Shown: positions 37,577-45,740 of the stretch, piece after piece
Layout of the letters: each line of letters starts with the position of its first letter
Position numbering within the stretch: position 1 is the first letter of the stretch
Origin: Mucilaginibacter flavidus
GTDB lineage: Bacteria > Bacteroidota > Bacteroidia > Sphingobacteriales > Sphingobacteriaceae
Direction of reading: 5' to 3'
Length of the DNA stretch: 64,000 nt
Assembly: GCF_024055575.1 (NCBI RefSeq)
Contig: NZ_JAMXOE010000016.1
Coordinates: 62,001-126,000, forward strand
Position numbers and translations under genes: made by a program
Notes under the pieces: generated by a model
Seen by the model: the letters and a program-made list of their open reading frames with translations, nothing else
Told to the model about the DNA's origin: nothing
Databases searched by the model: none

Positions 37577-38677
37577 TTACACTTCAACTTTTTCTTTCGA
37601 TGAGGCCGCACTCAAATTTTTTACACATTCAATTACATTTTGGGCTAAGTCTTTAAACATTTTGCCTTCTATAGTATTTTCATTTAATGCAGCCGGTATT
37701 CCAACATCCCCCGCCTCTCGTATTCTTGTTATTAAAGGGATTTGACCTAATAGGGGAACATTCATTTGTTCCGCTAATTTTTTTGCGCCATCTTGTCCAA
37801 AAATGTAATCTTTTTTATCAGGATTACCCTCTGGTGTATAATATGCCATATTTTCAATCAAGCCAAGTACAGCTACATTAACCGTATGCATCTGGAACAT
37901 GCTAATACCCTTTCTTGCATCAGCCAAAGCTACTTCTTGTGGCGTACTGACGATAATAGCTCCTGTAAGAGGGATTTTATCTACCAGGGTCAGGTGAATA
38001 TCGCCTGTGCCTGGTGGAAGATCCACAAGCAAATAATCTAAACTACCCCAATCTGCATCCTGAAATAATTGAATAAGGGCTTTAGAGACCATAGGTCCTC
38101 GCCAGGGAACTGCCTGTGATGCTTCAGCAAAAAAACCAATAGATAAAATTCCCACTCCATGAGATTGGATCGGTTCCATCATATTGCGACCAGATGTATT
38201 ATCAAAAGTTGGCTTTCTATTCACCAAATTAAACATAAGTGGCATCGATGGCCCATAAATATCTGCGTCCAACAACCCTACCTTTGCGCCTGAAAGGCTT
38301 AATGCCACTGCAAGATTAGCAGCAACGGTAGATTTTCCTACACCACCCTTGCCAGAGGCTATAGCAATAATATGTTTGACACCCGGTAATAATGAGCGGA
38401 GCTCCGGATTTCTATGCTTAACACCGGGAAGTGCTTGTATATCTATATTTACCTGAATGTGCTCACCTAACGATTGTCTGATAGTATTAATACAGCTATT
38501 TTTCACTTGCATTTTACTATGCATGGTGGGGCTACTTATTTTAACGCTAAAGGTGATCGTCTCGCCTTCAATATGAATATCACCCACTAATCCTAACTCA
38601 ACAATACTTCTCTTGAGGTCTGGCTCAATAACGGTAGCCAGTATTTTTAGAATATCCTCTTTCGTTATTTCGGTCAT
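37577..38677 (-). CDS. Mrp/NBP35-family Fe-S carrier ATPase
   Basis: 366 residues: an N-terminal DUF59 domain (about 5-80) and a P-loop ATPase with the deviant Walker A ASGKGGVGKSTVAANLA (about 103-119), DADIYGPSMPLMF and LVDLPPGTGDIHLTL. The Cys pair seen in many Mrp proteins near ENMAYYTPEGNP is absent, a difference shared with many Bacteroidota homologues, so cluster binding must use other residues or the protein acts otherwise. It follows sufD closely (8-base gap). Confidence 0.94.
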   Translation of the reverse strand: MTEITKEDILKILATVIEPDLKRSIVELGLVGDIHIEGETITFSVKISSPTMHSKMQVKNSCINTIRQSLGEHIQVNIDIQALPGVKHRNPELRSLLPGVKHIIAIASGKGGVGKSTVAANLAVALSLSGAKVGLLDADIYGPSMPLMFNLVNRKPTFDNTSGRNMMEPIQSHGVGILSIGFFAEASQAVPWRGPMVSKALIQLFQDADWGSLDYLLVDLPPGTGDIHLTLVDKIPLTGAIIVSTPQEVALADARKGISMFQMHTVNVAVLGLIENMAYYTPEGNPDKKDYIFGQDGAKKLAEQMNVPLLGQIPLITRIREAGDVGIPAALNENTIEGKMFKDLAQNVIECVKNLSAASSKEKVEV

Positions 38678-38685
38678 GTTATTTA

Positions 38686-40062
38686 TCAGTTTAATAGTTC
38701 ATTAGTAGTTTCCGACAATTGCTTGAATTTATCAAGAAGCATCTGTTCTACCTTTTCCCTTACGGGTTCAATTTTAATTAATTCAGTTATCTCCGTTAAA
38801 AAAGCTTGTTTTAAAACTGATATGGCTTCTTTTTTAGAAAGGCCTCTGGAGCGCATATAATATAATGCATCTTCATTCAGTTGTCCAATAGTGGCGCCAT
38901 GACTGCATTTAACATCATCTGCAAAAATTTCCAACTGAGGCTTGCTATTCATCGAGGCGCCTTTTGATAATACAAGGCTATGATTTTTCTGAAAAGCATT
39001 TGTCTGTTGAGCATCTGGCCTTACCATAATCTTACCATTAAATACTCCCTTAGCATTATCCGTAAGGATTCCTTTATACAACTCGTTGCTGTTACAATTA
39101 GGATACGCATGATCTACAAAGGTTTGATTATCTATATGCTGCTTATCCATACCGACATAAATACCATAAAAATTGGTATTTGTGCTGCTATCCTTTAAAA
39201 TAGAGCTTAGGTTGTTCCTTACTAATTTTGCCCCCAGGTCAACTACATAAGAGCTGTAGGTGCTATCCCGCATTTGCTCCACTTCTGTGTTATTGATAAA
39301 AAAGGCACTCTCTCCTTCATTTTGAATTTTAAAGTGGTTAACTATTGCGTTCCTTTTTAGAACCACCTGGGTAACCGTATTGGTGAGATAAGTTTGTTGG
39401 GGATTATTTAGATGATGATAGGTTTCAATAACCGTAAGCTCACTATTTTCCCCAACTACAATTATTTTTTGTGGGCTAATAACTGTAGTTTCATCCTTTG
39501 TAAAAGCTATGTTCAGTATATGAACTGGACGATCCAAAACAACTCCATTGGGCACATCAATAAAAATTCCATCTTGAGCGAAGGCGGTATTTAATACAAT
39601 GAAGGGATTCCTTTCTTTGGTTGCCCATTTAGACAAATATTCAGAAACTGTTGTTTTTGTCAACTCATCTTCTTGCAAACCAGAGGAAATATCCTGCACT
39701 TTTATTTTTTTTGATAATTCATCCTTTGATGAAAAGTCTTTATTGTATTTACCATTCACAAAAACCAGCAAGTATGCATCCAACCCTTCAAAAAGAAAAG
39801 GTTTAATATCCGCTGCTGTTATATCAACAAGTTTGGGCTGCCGGTATTGCTGCTCAAGTACTTCAGCAACACTGGTATACTTCCAATCCTCATTTTTCCT
39901 ATTAGGAAAATCTACGTCATCGCTCAATCGTTGAATAGCCGATTTTTGTATAGCATGCCCTACATAATCCTTCTGTCCGTTTAACGTGTTTTCATACAAA
40001 CGAAACAGTTCAATAAACTTTGTCCTGCTATCGTTTTTATCTATTGTATTTGGAATTGTCAT
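38686..40062 (-). CDS. sufD: Fe-S scaffold protein SufD
   Basis: 458 residues, SufBD beta-helix fold: FFINNTEVEQMRDSTYSSYV, the ANGVF-like segment NAKGVFNGKIMVRPDAQQTN (about 330-349) and the end CSHGATIGQLNEDALYYMRS with the conserved His. It forms the SufBC2D scaffold with SufB and SufC. Confidence 0.96.
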   Translation of the reverse strand: MTIPNTIDKNDSRTKFIELFRLYENTLNGQKDYVGHAIQKSAIQRLSDDVDFPNRKNEDWKYTSVAEVLEQQYRQPKLVDITAADIKPFLFEGLDAYLLVFVNGKYNKDFSSKDELSKKIKVQDISSGLQEDELTKTTVSEYLSKWATKERNPFIVLNTAFAQDGIFIDVPNGVVLDRPVHILNIAFTKDETTVISPQKIIVVGENSELTVIETYHHLNNPQQTYLTNTVTQVVLKRNAIVNHFKIQNEGESAFFINNTEVEQMRDSTYSSYVVDLGAKLVRNNLSSILKDSSTNTNFYGIYVGMDKQHIDNQTFVDHAYPNCNSNELYKGILTDNAKGVFNGKIMVRPDAQQTNAFQKNHSLVLSKGASMNSKPQLEIFADDVKCSHGATIGQLNEDALYYMRSRGLSKKEAISVLKQAFLTEITELIKIEPVREKVEQMLLDKFKQLSETTNELLN

Positions 40063-40131
40063 ACTTATATTCTTTACTTTTAAGCTGTTGCTTGCTCTTC
40101 TGTTTCATTAGCACATTGACACATTTTTTAA

Positions 40132-40890
40132 TTAAATGATCGCTAATGCTTCTTCTTTGATCCAATCGTATCCTTTTTCTTCCAGCTTCAATGCTAAATT
40201 TTTGTCACCTGATTTAACGATTTGTCCATTGTATAGCACATGAACAAAATCGGGGATAATGTAATCAAGTAATCGTTGGTAGTGGGTAATTACTATAAAA
40301 GCGTTATCTTTTCTACGTAACTGATTAACACCATTGGCAACTATTTTCAATGCGTCGATATCAAGCCCCGAATCAGTTTCATCCAATACTGCAAGCTTTG
40401 GTTCCAATACTGCCATTTGTAAAATTTCATTGCGTTTCTTTTCTCCGCCAGAAAATCCTTGGTTTAGGGAACGGCTCAAAAAATCATCCTCCATCTCAAC
40501 CATTTTTGCCATCTTTTTGATAAAAGCTATCATCTCCTTTGCGCTCAGTTCTTTCTTCTGTTGATGCTTGCGAACAGCGTTAATGGTATGTTTAAGAAAA
40601 TTGGCAGTGCTTACACCGGGTATTTCTATCGGATATTGAAATGCCTGAAATATACCTTCCCTGGCACGTTCATCTACTGATAATCCGAGGAGGTCTTTGC
40701 CCATATAGGTAACGCTACCCTCTGTAACCTCATAGCCTTCACGTCCTGCCAAAACGTGTGCCAAGGTACTTTTACCACCTCCGTTTGGCCCCATAATGGC
40801 ATGCACTTCACCCGCATTTATTTGAAGGTTAATACCATTTAATATTTTTTTTCCTTCAATTTCTGCGTGTAAATTTTTTATTGTTAACAT
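40132..40890 (-). CDS. sufC: Fe-S assembly ATPase SufC
   Basis: 252 residues of ABC-type ATPase: Walker A GPNGGGKSTLAHVLAG (about 35-50), signature FSGGEKKRNEI (about 146-156) and Walker B LAVLDETDSGLDIDAL (about 165-180). It drives the SufBC2D complex. Standard length. Confidence 0.97.
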   Translation of the reverse strand: MLTIKNLHAEIEGKKILNGINLQINAGEVHAIMGPNGGGKSTLAHVLAGREGYEVTEGSVTYMGKDLLGLSVDERAREGIFQAFQYPIEIPGVSTANFLKHTINAVRKHQQKKELSAKEMIAFIKKMAKMVEMEDDFLSRSLNQGFSGGEKKRNEILQMAVLEPKLAVLDETDSGLDIDALKIVANGVNQLRRKDNAFIVITHYQRLLDYIIPDFVHVLYNGQIVKSGDKNLALKLEEKGYDWIKEEALAII

Positions 40891-40960
40891 GAGTTTTTTT
40901 TATTAATTTATCGATCATTAAATATTTATTTTTGAAAAAACTATTAGCTGCAATCTGCAT

Positions 40961-42412
40961 TTACCCAACGCTACCTTCTAAACTTACCGCAAGCAATTTT
41001 TGTGCTTCTACTGCAAATTCCATTGGCAATTCTTTAAATACATCCTTGCAATAGCCATTAACAATAAGATTAATGGCATCTTCTTGTTTCAATCCTCTTT
41101 GCATACAGTAATATAACTGGTCTTCCCCCACTTTAGAAGTTGTGGCTTCGTGTTCAATTTGAGCTGTCTCATTATCTATTTCGAGATAGGGGAAGGTATT
41201 TGCACCACATTTGTCTCCCATTAATAAAGAATCACATTGTGAAAAATTCTTGGCATTTTCGGCGTTTTTTCCTACTTTAACCAACCCTCTATACGAGTTA
41301 TTGCTCCTGCCTGCAGAGATGCCTTTGGAAATAATAGTGCTGCTGGTGTTTTTACCAATATGCCACATCTTAGTTCCTGTATCGGCTTGTTGTAAATTGT
41401 TAGTAACTGCAACAGAATAAAACTCACCCGTTGAGTAGTCGCCTTTTAAAATGCAACTCGGATACTTCCAGGTAATGGCAGAACCTGTTTCAACTTGTGT
41501 CCAACTGATTTTCGATCTTACTCCTGCACACAATCCTCTTTTGGTAACGAAGTTATAGATGCCGCCTTTTCCGTCCTTATCGCCAGGATACCAGTTTTGA
41601 ATGGTGGAATATTTGATTTGAGCATCGTCAAGCGCTATGAGTTCAACCACTGCTGCATGCAATTGGTTTTCATCTCTCATAGGGGCAGTGCATCCTTCCA
41701 GATAGCTAACATAACTGCCTGCTTCGGCTACAATCAATGTTCTTTCAAACTGCCCGGAGCCCTCGGCATTGATACGGAAATAAGTAGATAGCTCCATCGG
41801 GCACCTAACGCCTTTTGGAATAAAACAAAACGAACCGTCAGTGAACACGGCAGAATTAAGTGCTGCATAAAAATTATCAGTGGAAGGAACCACCATTCCC
41901 ATATATTTTTTTACTAATTCGGGATGTTCTTTTACTGCATCGCCAAACGAGCAAAAGATGATGCCTAATTTGGATAGCGCTTCTTTAAAAGTGGTGATAA
42001 CAGATACACTGTCAATTACTATATCAACGGCAACGCCTGTCAGGCGCTTTTGTTCTCCTATTGAAATACCTAATTTCTCAAAAGTTTTCAATAGCTCAGG
42101 ATCTGCTTCATCCAGGCTGTTGAGTATATTTTTCTTTTTTGGGGCAGCATAATAAATAATATCCTGGTAATTTATTGGTGGATATTTTACATTAGGCCAT
42201 TTAGGTTCAGTCATTTTTTCCCAATGCCTAAAGGCTTTTAAACGCCAATCAAGCAGCCATTGAGGTTCATCCTTTTTAGAAGATATTAATCGAATGATAT
42301 CTTCATTTAAGCCTTTTGGAATGAGCTCAGTATCAATATTACTAGTAAAGCCATATTTATAATCACACTTGGTATAATCTTCAAGTGTTGTTGTGGATGC
42401 CTCCTTGCTCAT
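40961..42412 (-). CDS. sufB: Fe-S scaffold protein SufB
   Basis: 483 residues, complete. Typical elements are YYAAPKKKN, FCFIPKGVRCPMELSTYFRI, YLEGCTAPMRDENQLHAAVV and YRGLVKVGKNAENAKNFSQC, with the catalytic Cys region SLLMGDKCGANTFPYLE and C-terminal EHEATTSKVGEDQLYYCMQR. It is the first gene of the leftward block and has the regulated promoter upstream. Confidence 0.97.
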   Translation of the reverse strand: MSKEASTTTLEDYTKCDYKYGFTSNIDTELIPKGLNEDIIRLISSKKDEPQWLLDWRLKAFRHWEKMTEPKWPNVKYPPINYQDIIYYAAPKKKNILNSLDEADPELLKTFEKLGISIGEQKRLTGVAVDIVIDSVSVITTFKEALSKLGIIFCSFGDAVKEHPELVKKYMGMVVPSTDNFYAALNSAVFTDGSFCFIPKGVRCPMELSTYFRINAEGSGQFERTLIVAEAGSYVSYLEGCTAPMRDENQLHAAVVELIALDDAQIKYSTIQNWYPGDKDGKGGIYNFVTKRGLCAGVRSKISWTQVETGSAITWKYPSCILKGDYSTGEFYSVAVTNNLQQADTGTKMWHIGKNTSSTIISKGISAGRSNNSYRGLVKVGKNAENAKNFSQCDSLLMGDKCGANTFPYLEIDNETAQIEHEATTSKVGEDQLYYCMQRGLKQEDAINLIVNGYCKDVFKELPMEFAVEAQKLLAVSLEGSVG

Positions 42413-42454
42413 ATTCTTTAGAATTTTATGGTGGTTTATTCAAACTTTCTGGCA

Positions 42455-42510
42455 CAAAGATAGTTAATTTATACAAAATAGTATAAATCAACTTATACAA
42501 AATAGTATAA
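42455..42510 (-). promoter_or_regulatory. suf promoter with two palindromic operators
   Basis: On the minus strand TATCTTTG (42455-42462) fits the Bacteroidota -7 element. Directly upstream, the 18-base palindrome TTATACAAAATAGTATAA occurs twice and identically (42469-42486 and 42493-42510), with starts 24 bases apart. The first copy covers the -33 position, so a bound protein would block polymerase. The Rrf2-type regulator encoded at 36014 is the obvious candidate. A single related half site (GTATAA, 36502-36507) lies before the rrf2 gene. Confidence 0.75.
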
Positions 42511-42534
42511 TAACCTAAAGTGACTAAAAGTCTG

Positions 42535-42681
42535 ATGTATTACTTCGCAATTCTTCAGTTATTGGGCGATGAATGGAAGGTTCAGCCATCCATCCAATAT
42601 TTTTTAGAAAACAAAGACGAATCTGATAAAATACCTGATTTAGTGTTTTTAGATTTAAACATGCCTTACATTGATCCGTAG
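42535..42681 (+). pseudogene. Fragment of a single-domain response regulator
   Basis: The short frame ends ...KIPDLVFLDLNMPYIDP and a stop; VFLDLNMP with the phosphoacceptor Asp is the core of a receiver domain. The rest of the domain is missing on both sides. It probably marks an older gene cut near the right edge of the suf block. Confidence 0.5.
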
Positions 42682-42761
42682 GTAATGTAAAACGCTGTAG
42701 AAACGCCTCGAAAGAAGTCTGACAAGCACAAACACTTGCACAAGTAGAGTTTTGTTGTTTT

Positions 42762-43640
42762 TTACAAGTTATTGATTCCGTTTCTGTATTCAAGAGGCGT
42801 TACCTTCTTGTACTTTTTAAATAATTTCGAAAAATAGTTAGGGTATTCAAATTTTAATAAATAAGCGATCTCCGCAACGGTTAAAGAAGTATGTTTCAAA
42901 TATTTTTCTGCTTCTCCTACAGCATGTTCATGTACCAATTGTATAGCAGGCTTACGCGTAATACTTTTACAGATACGGTTTAAATGAATTGGGGTTATGT
43001 TTAAGTCGTTAGCAAACGCTGTTATTGTCCTGTCATTTTCTGCCGTTTTGATCAGGTGCTGGAATTTTTTAAAATGCAAAAGGTATGCACTGTCCTTTAT
43101 CCTGGTTCCCGCCCCAACTTCAAACATTCTATAAAATATAACAAACAATTGGCAAAGCAAGGCTTTTACCATAAACTGCTTCTCCTGCCTTTCAGAAAAA
43201 AGTTCGTTGTCTATTTGTAAAATAAGATCCTGAATTTGTTTAAACTTTTGTTTCCCTCCGAAGTCGACCATAAATACCGGCTTATTTATAGAAGCTAGGA
43301 TATGCGTTTGTCCGGGGAAAGCTGCTTCTACAAATGTGTCTGATACTGTTAAAATCCTGCCTTTAATATCTGGGCTATAACTAAGCCCATGCAGCGCCAT
43401 TGGTGGGATCAAGATAACAAATTGCCCGGTTAACTCCTTTTCATAATTATTGCCCTGAAAAATAGCCTTCCCCGATTCAACACAAAAGATCTGAAACAAT
43501 CGGTTATGGATATGCGGACGTATTACCCAACCAAACGTTTGACTACGCGTTTTTATCAGCTCCGAAAAAATATAATCTGCTCCATGGTTAGCGTTGAGTT
43601 CGCCATAAAGTCCGTTAAAATGAAGTATACTTTTTGACAT
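42762..43640 (-). CDS. PobR-like AraC-family transcriptional activator
   Basis: About 292 residues: an N-terminal cupin-like ligand domain (HIHNRLFQIFCVESGKAIFQ), then a C-terminal AraC double helix-turn-helix (ITAFANDLNITPIHLNRICK; TVAEIAYLLKFEYPNYFSKL; YKKVTPLEYRNG). It resembles PobR-type regulators that respond to hydroxylated benzoates. The gene is divergent from the aromatic operon across a 187-base region, so it is the likely activator of that operon. I chose the ATG at 43640 (MSKSILHF) over the one at 43667. Confidence 0.9.
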   Translation of the reverse strand: MSKSILHFNGLYGELNANHGADYIFSELIKTRSQTFGWVIRPHIHNRLFQIFCVESGKAIFQGNNYEKELTGQFVILIPPMALHGLSYSPDIKGRILTVSDTFVEAAFPGQTHILASINKPVFMVDFGGKQKFKQIQDLILQIDNELFSERQEKQFMVKALLCQLFVIFYRMFEVGAGTRIKDSAYLLHFKKFQHLIKTAENDRTITAFANDLNITPIHLNRICKSITRKPAIQLVHEHAVGEAEKYLKHTSLTVAEIAYLLKFEYPNYFSKLFKKYKKVTPLEYRNGINNL

Positions 43641-43827
43641 ATAGAAAATGTATGTTTTGTATCTCAAAACTTAGGTTTTTTATTCATTGTCTTTTATCAC
43701 AATATATAATTTTACTGGATAAATTTAAAGACGCTAATTATAACTTTTTATTGTTTGCTGTTTACAGTGCAGTTCTCCATATTATTCCGTTGAATTAAGA
43801 CTTTAAATATTCATAAGAAAACTAAAA
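43641..43827. promoter_or_regulatory. Divergent control region of the aromatic operon
   Basis: 187 AT-rich bases between the AraC-type regulator and the first operon gene. It must contain both promoters and the activator site, but no clear repeat or consensus can be named. Confidence 0.4.
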
Positions 43828-44340
43828 ATGTATTATTTATATCATTATTTATTGGGAACGAGAAAGCGGATGTTATCAATTTTAACAATTGTACTTATTT
43901 ATTTGTTAAGCGGTGTTGCAAAGGCGCAAGAAAATCCATTGGAATTAAAAATCCACCATGCCACTATTTCAGTAAGAAATGCCGACTCCCTTTCCTTCTG
44001 GTATGTGAACACACTTGGATTTAAAGTATTAAAAACCTTAGCCAACGATGAACGCCGTTTGGTAATGGTTGGCATCCCTGGTTTCAGGATCGACCTGCTG
44101 CAAATGAAGAATTCTTTCAGGCCTGCTTTTCAAAGCGTGTCAGCCCCAAAGCATACGCTTACGCAGGGCATCAGGCATTTGGTGTTTGAACCGGGCAATT
44201 TTGACCAGACTTATGATTATCTCGTTAGCAAGGGCGTTGTTTTTTTCGGGCAAAAGCCTGAAGGTAAACCTGGCACAAACCAAACTATTTACTTTAAGGA
44301 TCCCGAAGGAAATATCCTCGAATTAATAAAAGAACATTAA
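43828..44340 (+). CDS. Exported VOC-fold (glyoxalase/dioxygenase superfamily) protein
   Basis: 170 residues. From the Met at 43870 it reads as a signal peptide (MLSILTIVLIYLLSGVAKAQ) and one VOC domain with metal-ligand positions KIHHATISV (His), GIRHLVFEPGN (His) and PEGNILELIKEH (Glu). The start at 43828 would add 14 residues before the signal. A periplasmic VOC protein at the head of an aromatic operon is unusual; it may bind or modify a substrate outside the membrane. Reaction unknown. Confidence 0.8.
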   Translation: MYYLYHYLLGTRKRMLSILTIVLIYLLSGVAKAQENPLELKIHHATISVRNADSLSFWYVNTLGFKVLKTLANDERRLVMVGIPGFRIDLLQMKNSFRPAFQSVSAPKHTLTQGIRHLVFEPGNFDQTYDYLVSKGVVFFGQKPEGKPGTNQTIYFKDPEGNILELIKEH

Positions 44341-44388
44341 AATTGAATAAACCGCCTTCAGTTTACTCAATTAACAAATCAAAATAGG

Positions 44389-44802
44389 ATGAAAAACATT
44401 TTAAAACTCAGTTTTTTGCCCATCAACAACGATGTTGCCTTGCTGTTTATCAGAATATGGTTTTGCACCAGCATTTTTGTAAAACACGGTATCGAAAAAT
44501 TTACGAGGTTCCCACAAATGGTTACCCACTTTCCGGATCCTATTCACGTTGGGCCAACCATTGGTTTATCATTTGCTTTAGTAGCCGACGCGATATGCAC
44601 CCTGTTTATCATATTTGGATTAGGTACCAGAGTGGCGGCCTTATTTATGATGATTAACCTGTTGATCGTATTTATTCTCCTTCACCAATTTTCCTTTATA
44701 AAGGAACACGCCGAACTGGTCTATACCTATTTAGGGTTGTCTGTATTTATCATAATCGCGGGGCCTGGAAAATTTAGCCTCGACAACAAACTATTAAACT
44801 GA
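44389..44802 (+). CDS. DoxX-family membrane protein
   Basis: 137 residues, four membrane segments, with the DoxX hallmark FVKHGIEKFTRFPQM (about 31-45). DoxX proteins are membrane parts of oxidoreductase systems in some bacteria. It lies in the operon 10 bases before the esterase gene. The specific role is not predictable. Confidence 0.85.
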   Translation: MKNILKLSFLPINNDVALLFIRIWFCTSIFVKHGIEKFTRFPQMVTHFPDPIHVGPTIGLSFALVADAICTLFIIFGLGTRVAALFMMINLLIVFILLHQFSFIKEHAELVYTYLGLSVFIIIAGPGKFSLDNKLLN

Positions 44803-44812
44803 AATTTATAGC

Positions 44813-45733
44813 ATGTCGAAAAGAATATTTTTTGTAACGATTGCCCAGTTGCTGTTGATCAATTTTTTGATAGCGCAAATCCCTCCTGCGAATACGGATT
44901 ATATGAAAAGAAAATACTTGGATTTAGCATACGCCAGTGTTTCGCCTGCTGAAAAACTTGATATTTATTTGCCGGATGAAGGTAATGGCCCGTTTCCGGT
45001 CATCGTTTCCATACACGGCGGAGCCTTTATGTTTGGCGATAAAGGAGATGTACAGGTAACCCCGATGTTAACTGGAATAAAACGTGGGTATGCGGTAGTT
45101 TCTATAAATTATCGGATGAGCGGCGAGGCCATATTCCCAAAAGATATAAACGACGTAAAGGCAGCCATTCGCTGGATAAAAGTAAACGCTACTCAATACC
45201 ATTTGAACCCGAGGAAAATTGCAGCCTGGGGTGGTTCAGCAGGTGGTAATTTGGCTGCTCTGGCAGGTACCTCCGGCAGGATAAAGGAGTTAGAAGACCT
45301 AAGTTTGGGAAACCCGGACCAAACAAGTACCGTTCAGGCGGTAGTTGACTGGTTTGGCCCGATCAATTTCCTGCAGATGGATGAACAATTTAAGCTGAGT
45401 GGAAAAGGAAACCCCGACCACAGTGAAGCCAATTCACCGGAATCTAAAATACTTGGGAAGCAAATTACACTGGTTCCTGAATTAGTGCGAGCAGCTAACC
45501 CGGCAACTTATATCACGCGCGGCAATCCGCCGTTTTTTATTGAACATGGAAAAGAGGACCAACTGGTTCCAACCCAACAATCTATAAATTTCGCAGCGGA
45601 TTTAACGCGGGTTCTCGACGATAAAAAAGTTACGCTTACACTTCTTGATGGTACCCGGCACGGCGGCCCGCAATTTGAGATGCCGGAAAACCTGGAGAAA
45701 GTCTTTGCATTTTTAGATAAGTACCTAAAATAA
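44813..45733 (+). CDS. Secreted alpha/beta-hydrolase esterase (BD-FAE/HSL-like)
   Basis: 306 residues with an export signal (ending LLLINFLIAQ), oxyanion motif VSIHGGAFMFGDKGD (about 65-79), nucleophile Ser in WGGSAGGNLAAL (about 142-153), acid in EHGKEDQLVP (about 244) and His in GTRHGGPQFE (about 284). The triad is complete. The family includes feruloyl and acetylxylan esterases. Its place before an aromatic transporter and ring-cleavage genes suggests it frees a phenolic acid such as gallate from an ester outside the inner membrane (inference). Confidence 0.9.
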   Translation: MSKRIFFVTIAQLLLINFLIAQIPPANTDYMKRKYLDLAYASVSPAEKLDIYLPDEGNGPFPVIVSIHGGAFMFGDKGDVQVTPMLTGIKRGYAVVSINYRMSGEAIFPKDINDVKAAIRWIKVNATQYHLNPRKIAAWGGSAGGNLAALAGTSGRIKELEDLSLGNPDQTSTVQAVVDWFGPINFLQMDEQFKLSGKGNPDHSEANSPESKILGKQITLVPELVRAANPATYITRGNPPFFIEHGKEDQLVPTQQSINFAADLTRVLDDKKVTLTLLDGTRHGGPQFEMPENLEKVFAFLDKYLK

Positions 45734-45740
45734 TCCGCTA

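Noticed and set aside
37577..38677. Chromosome-partition ParA as the function of the P-loop ATPase
   Set aside because: The DUF59 fusion, the DADIYGPSMP motif and the suf context identify it as Mrp/NBP35 instead.
42524..42793. 89-codon minus-strand frame next to the AraC gene
   Set aside because: Cys-rich low-quality composition, no family, and the opposite strand contains a recognisable receiver-domain fragment.
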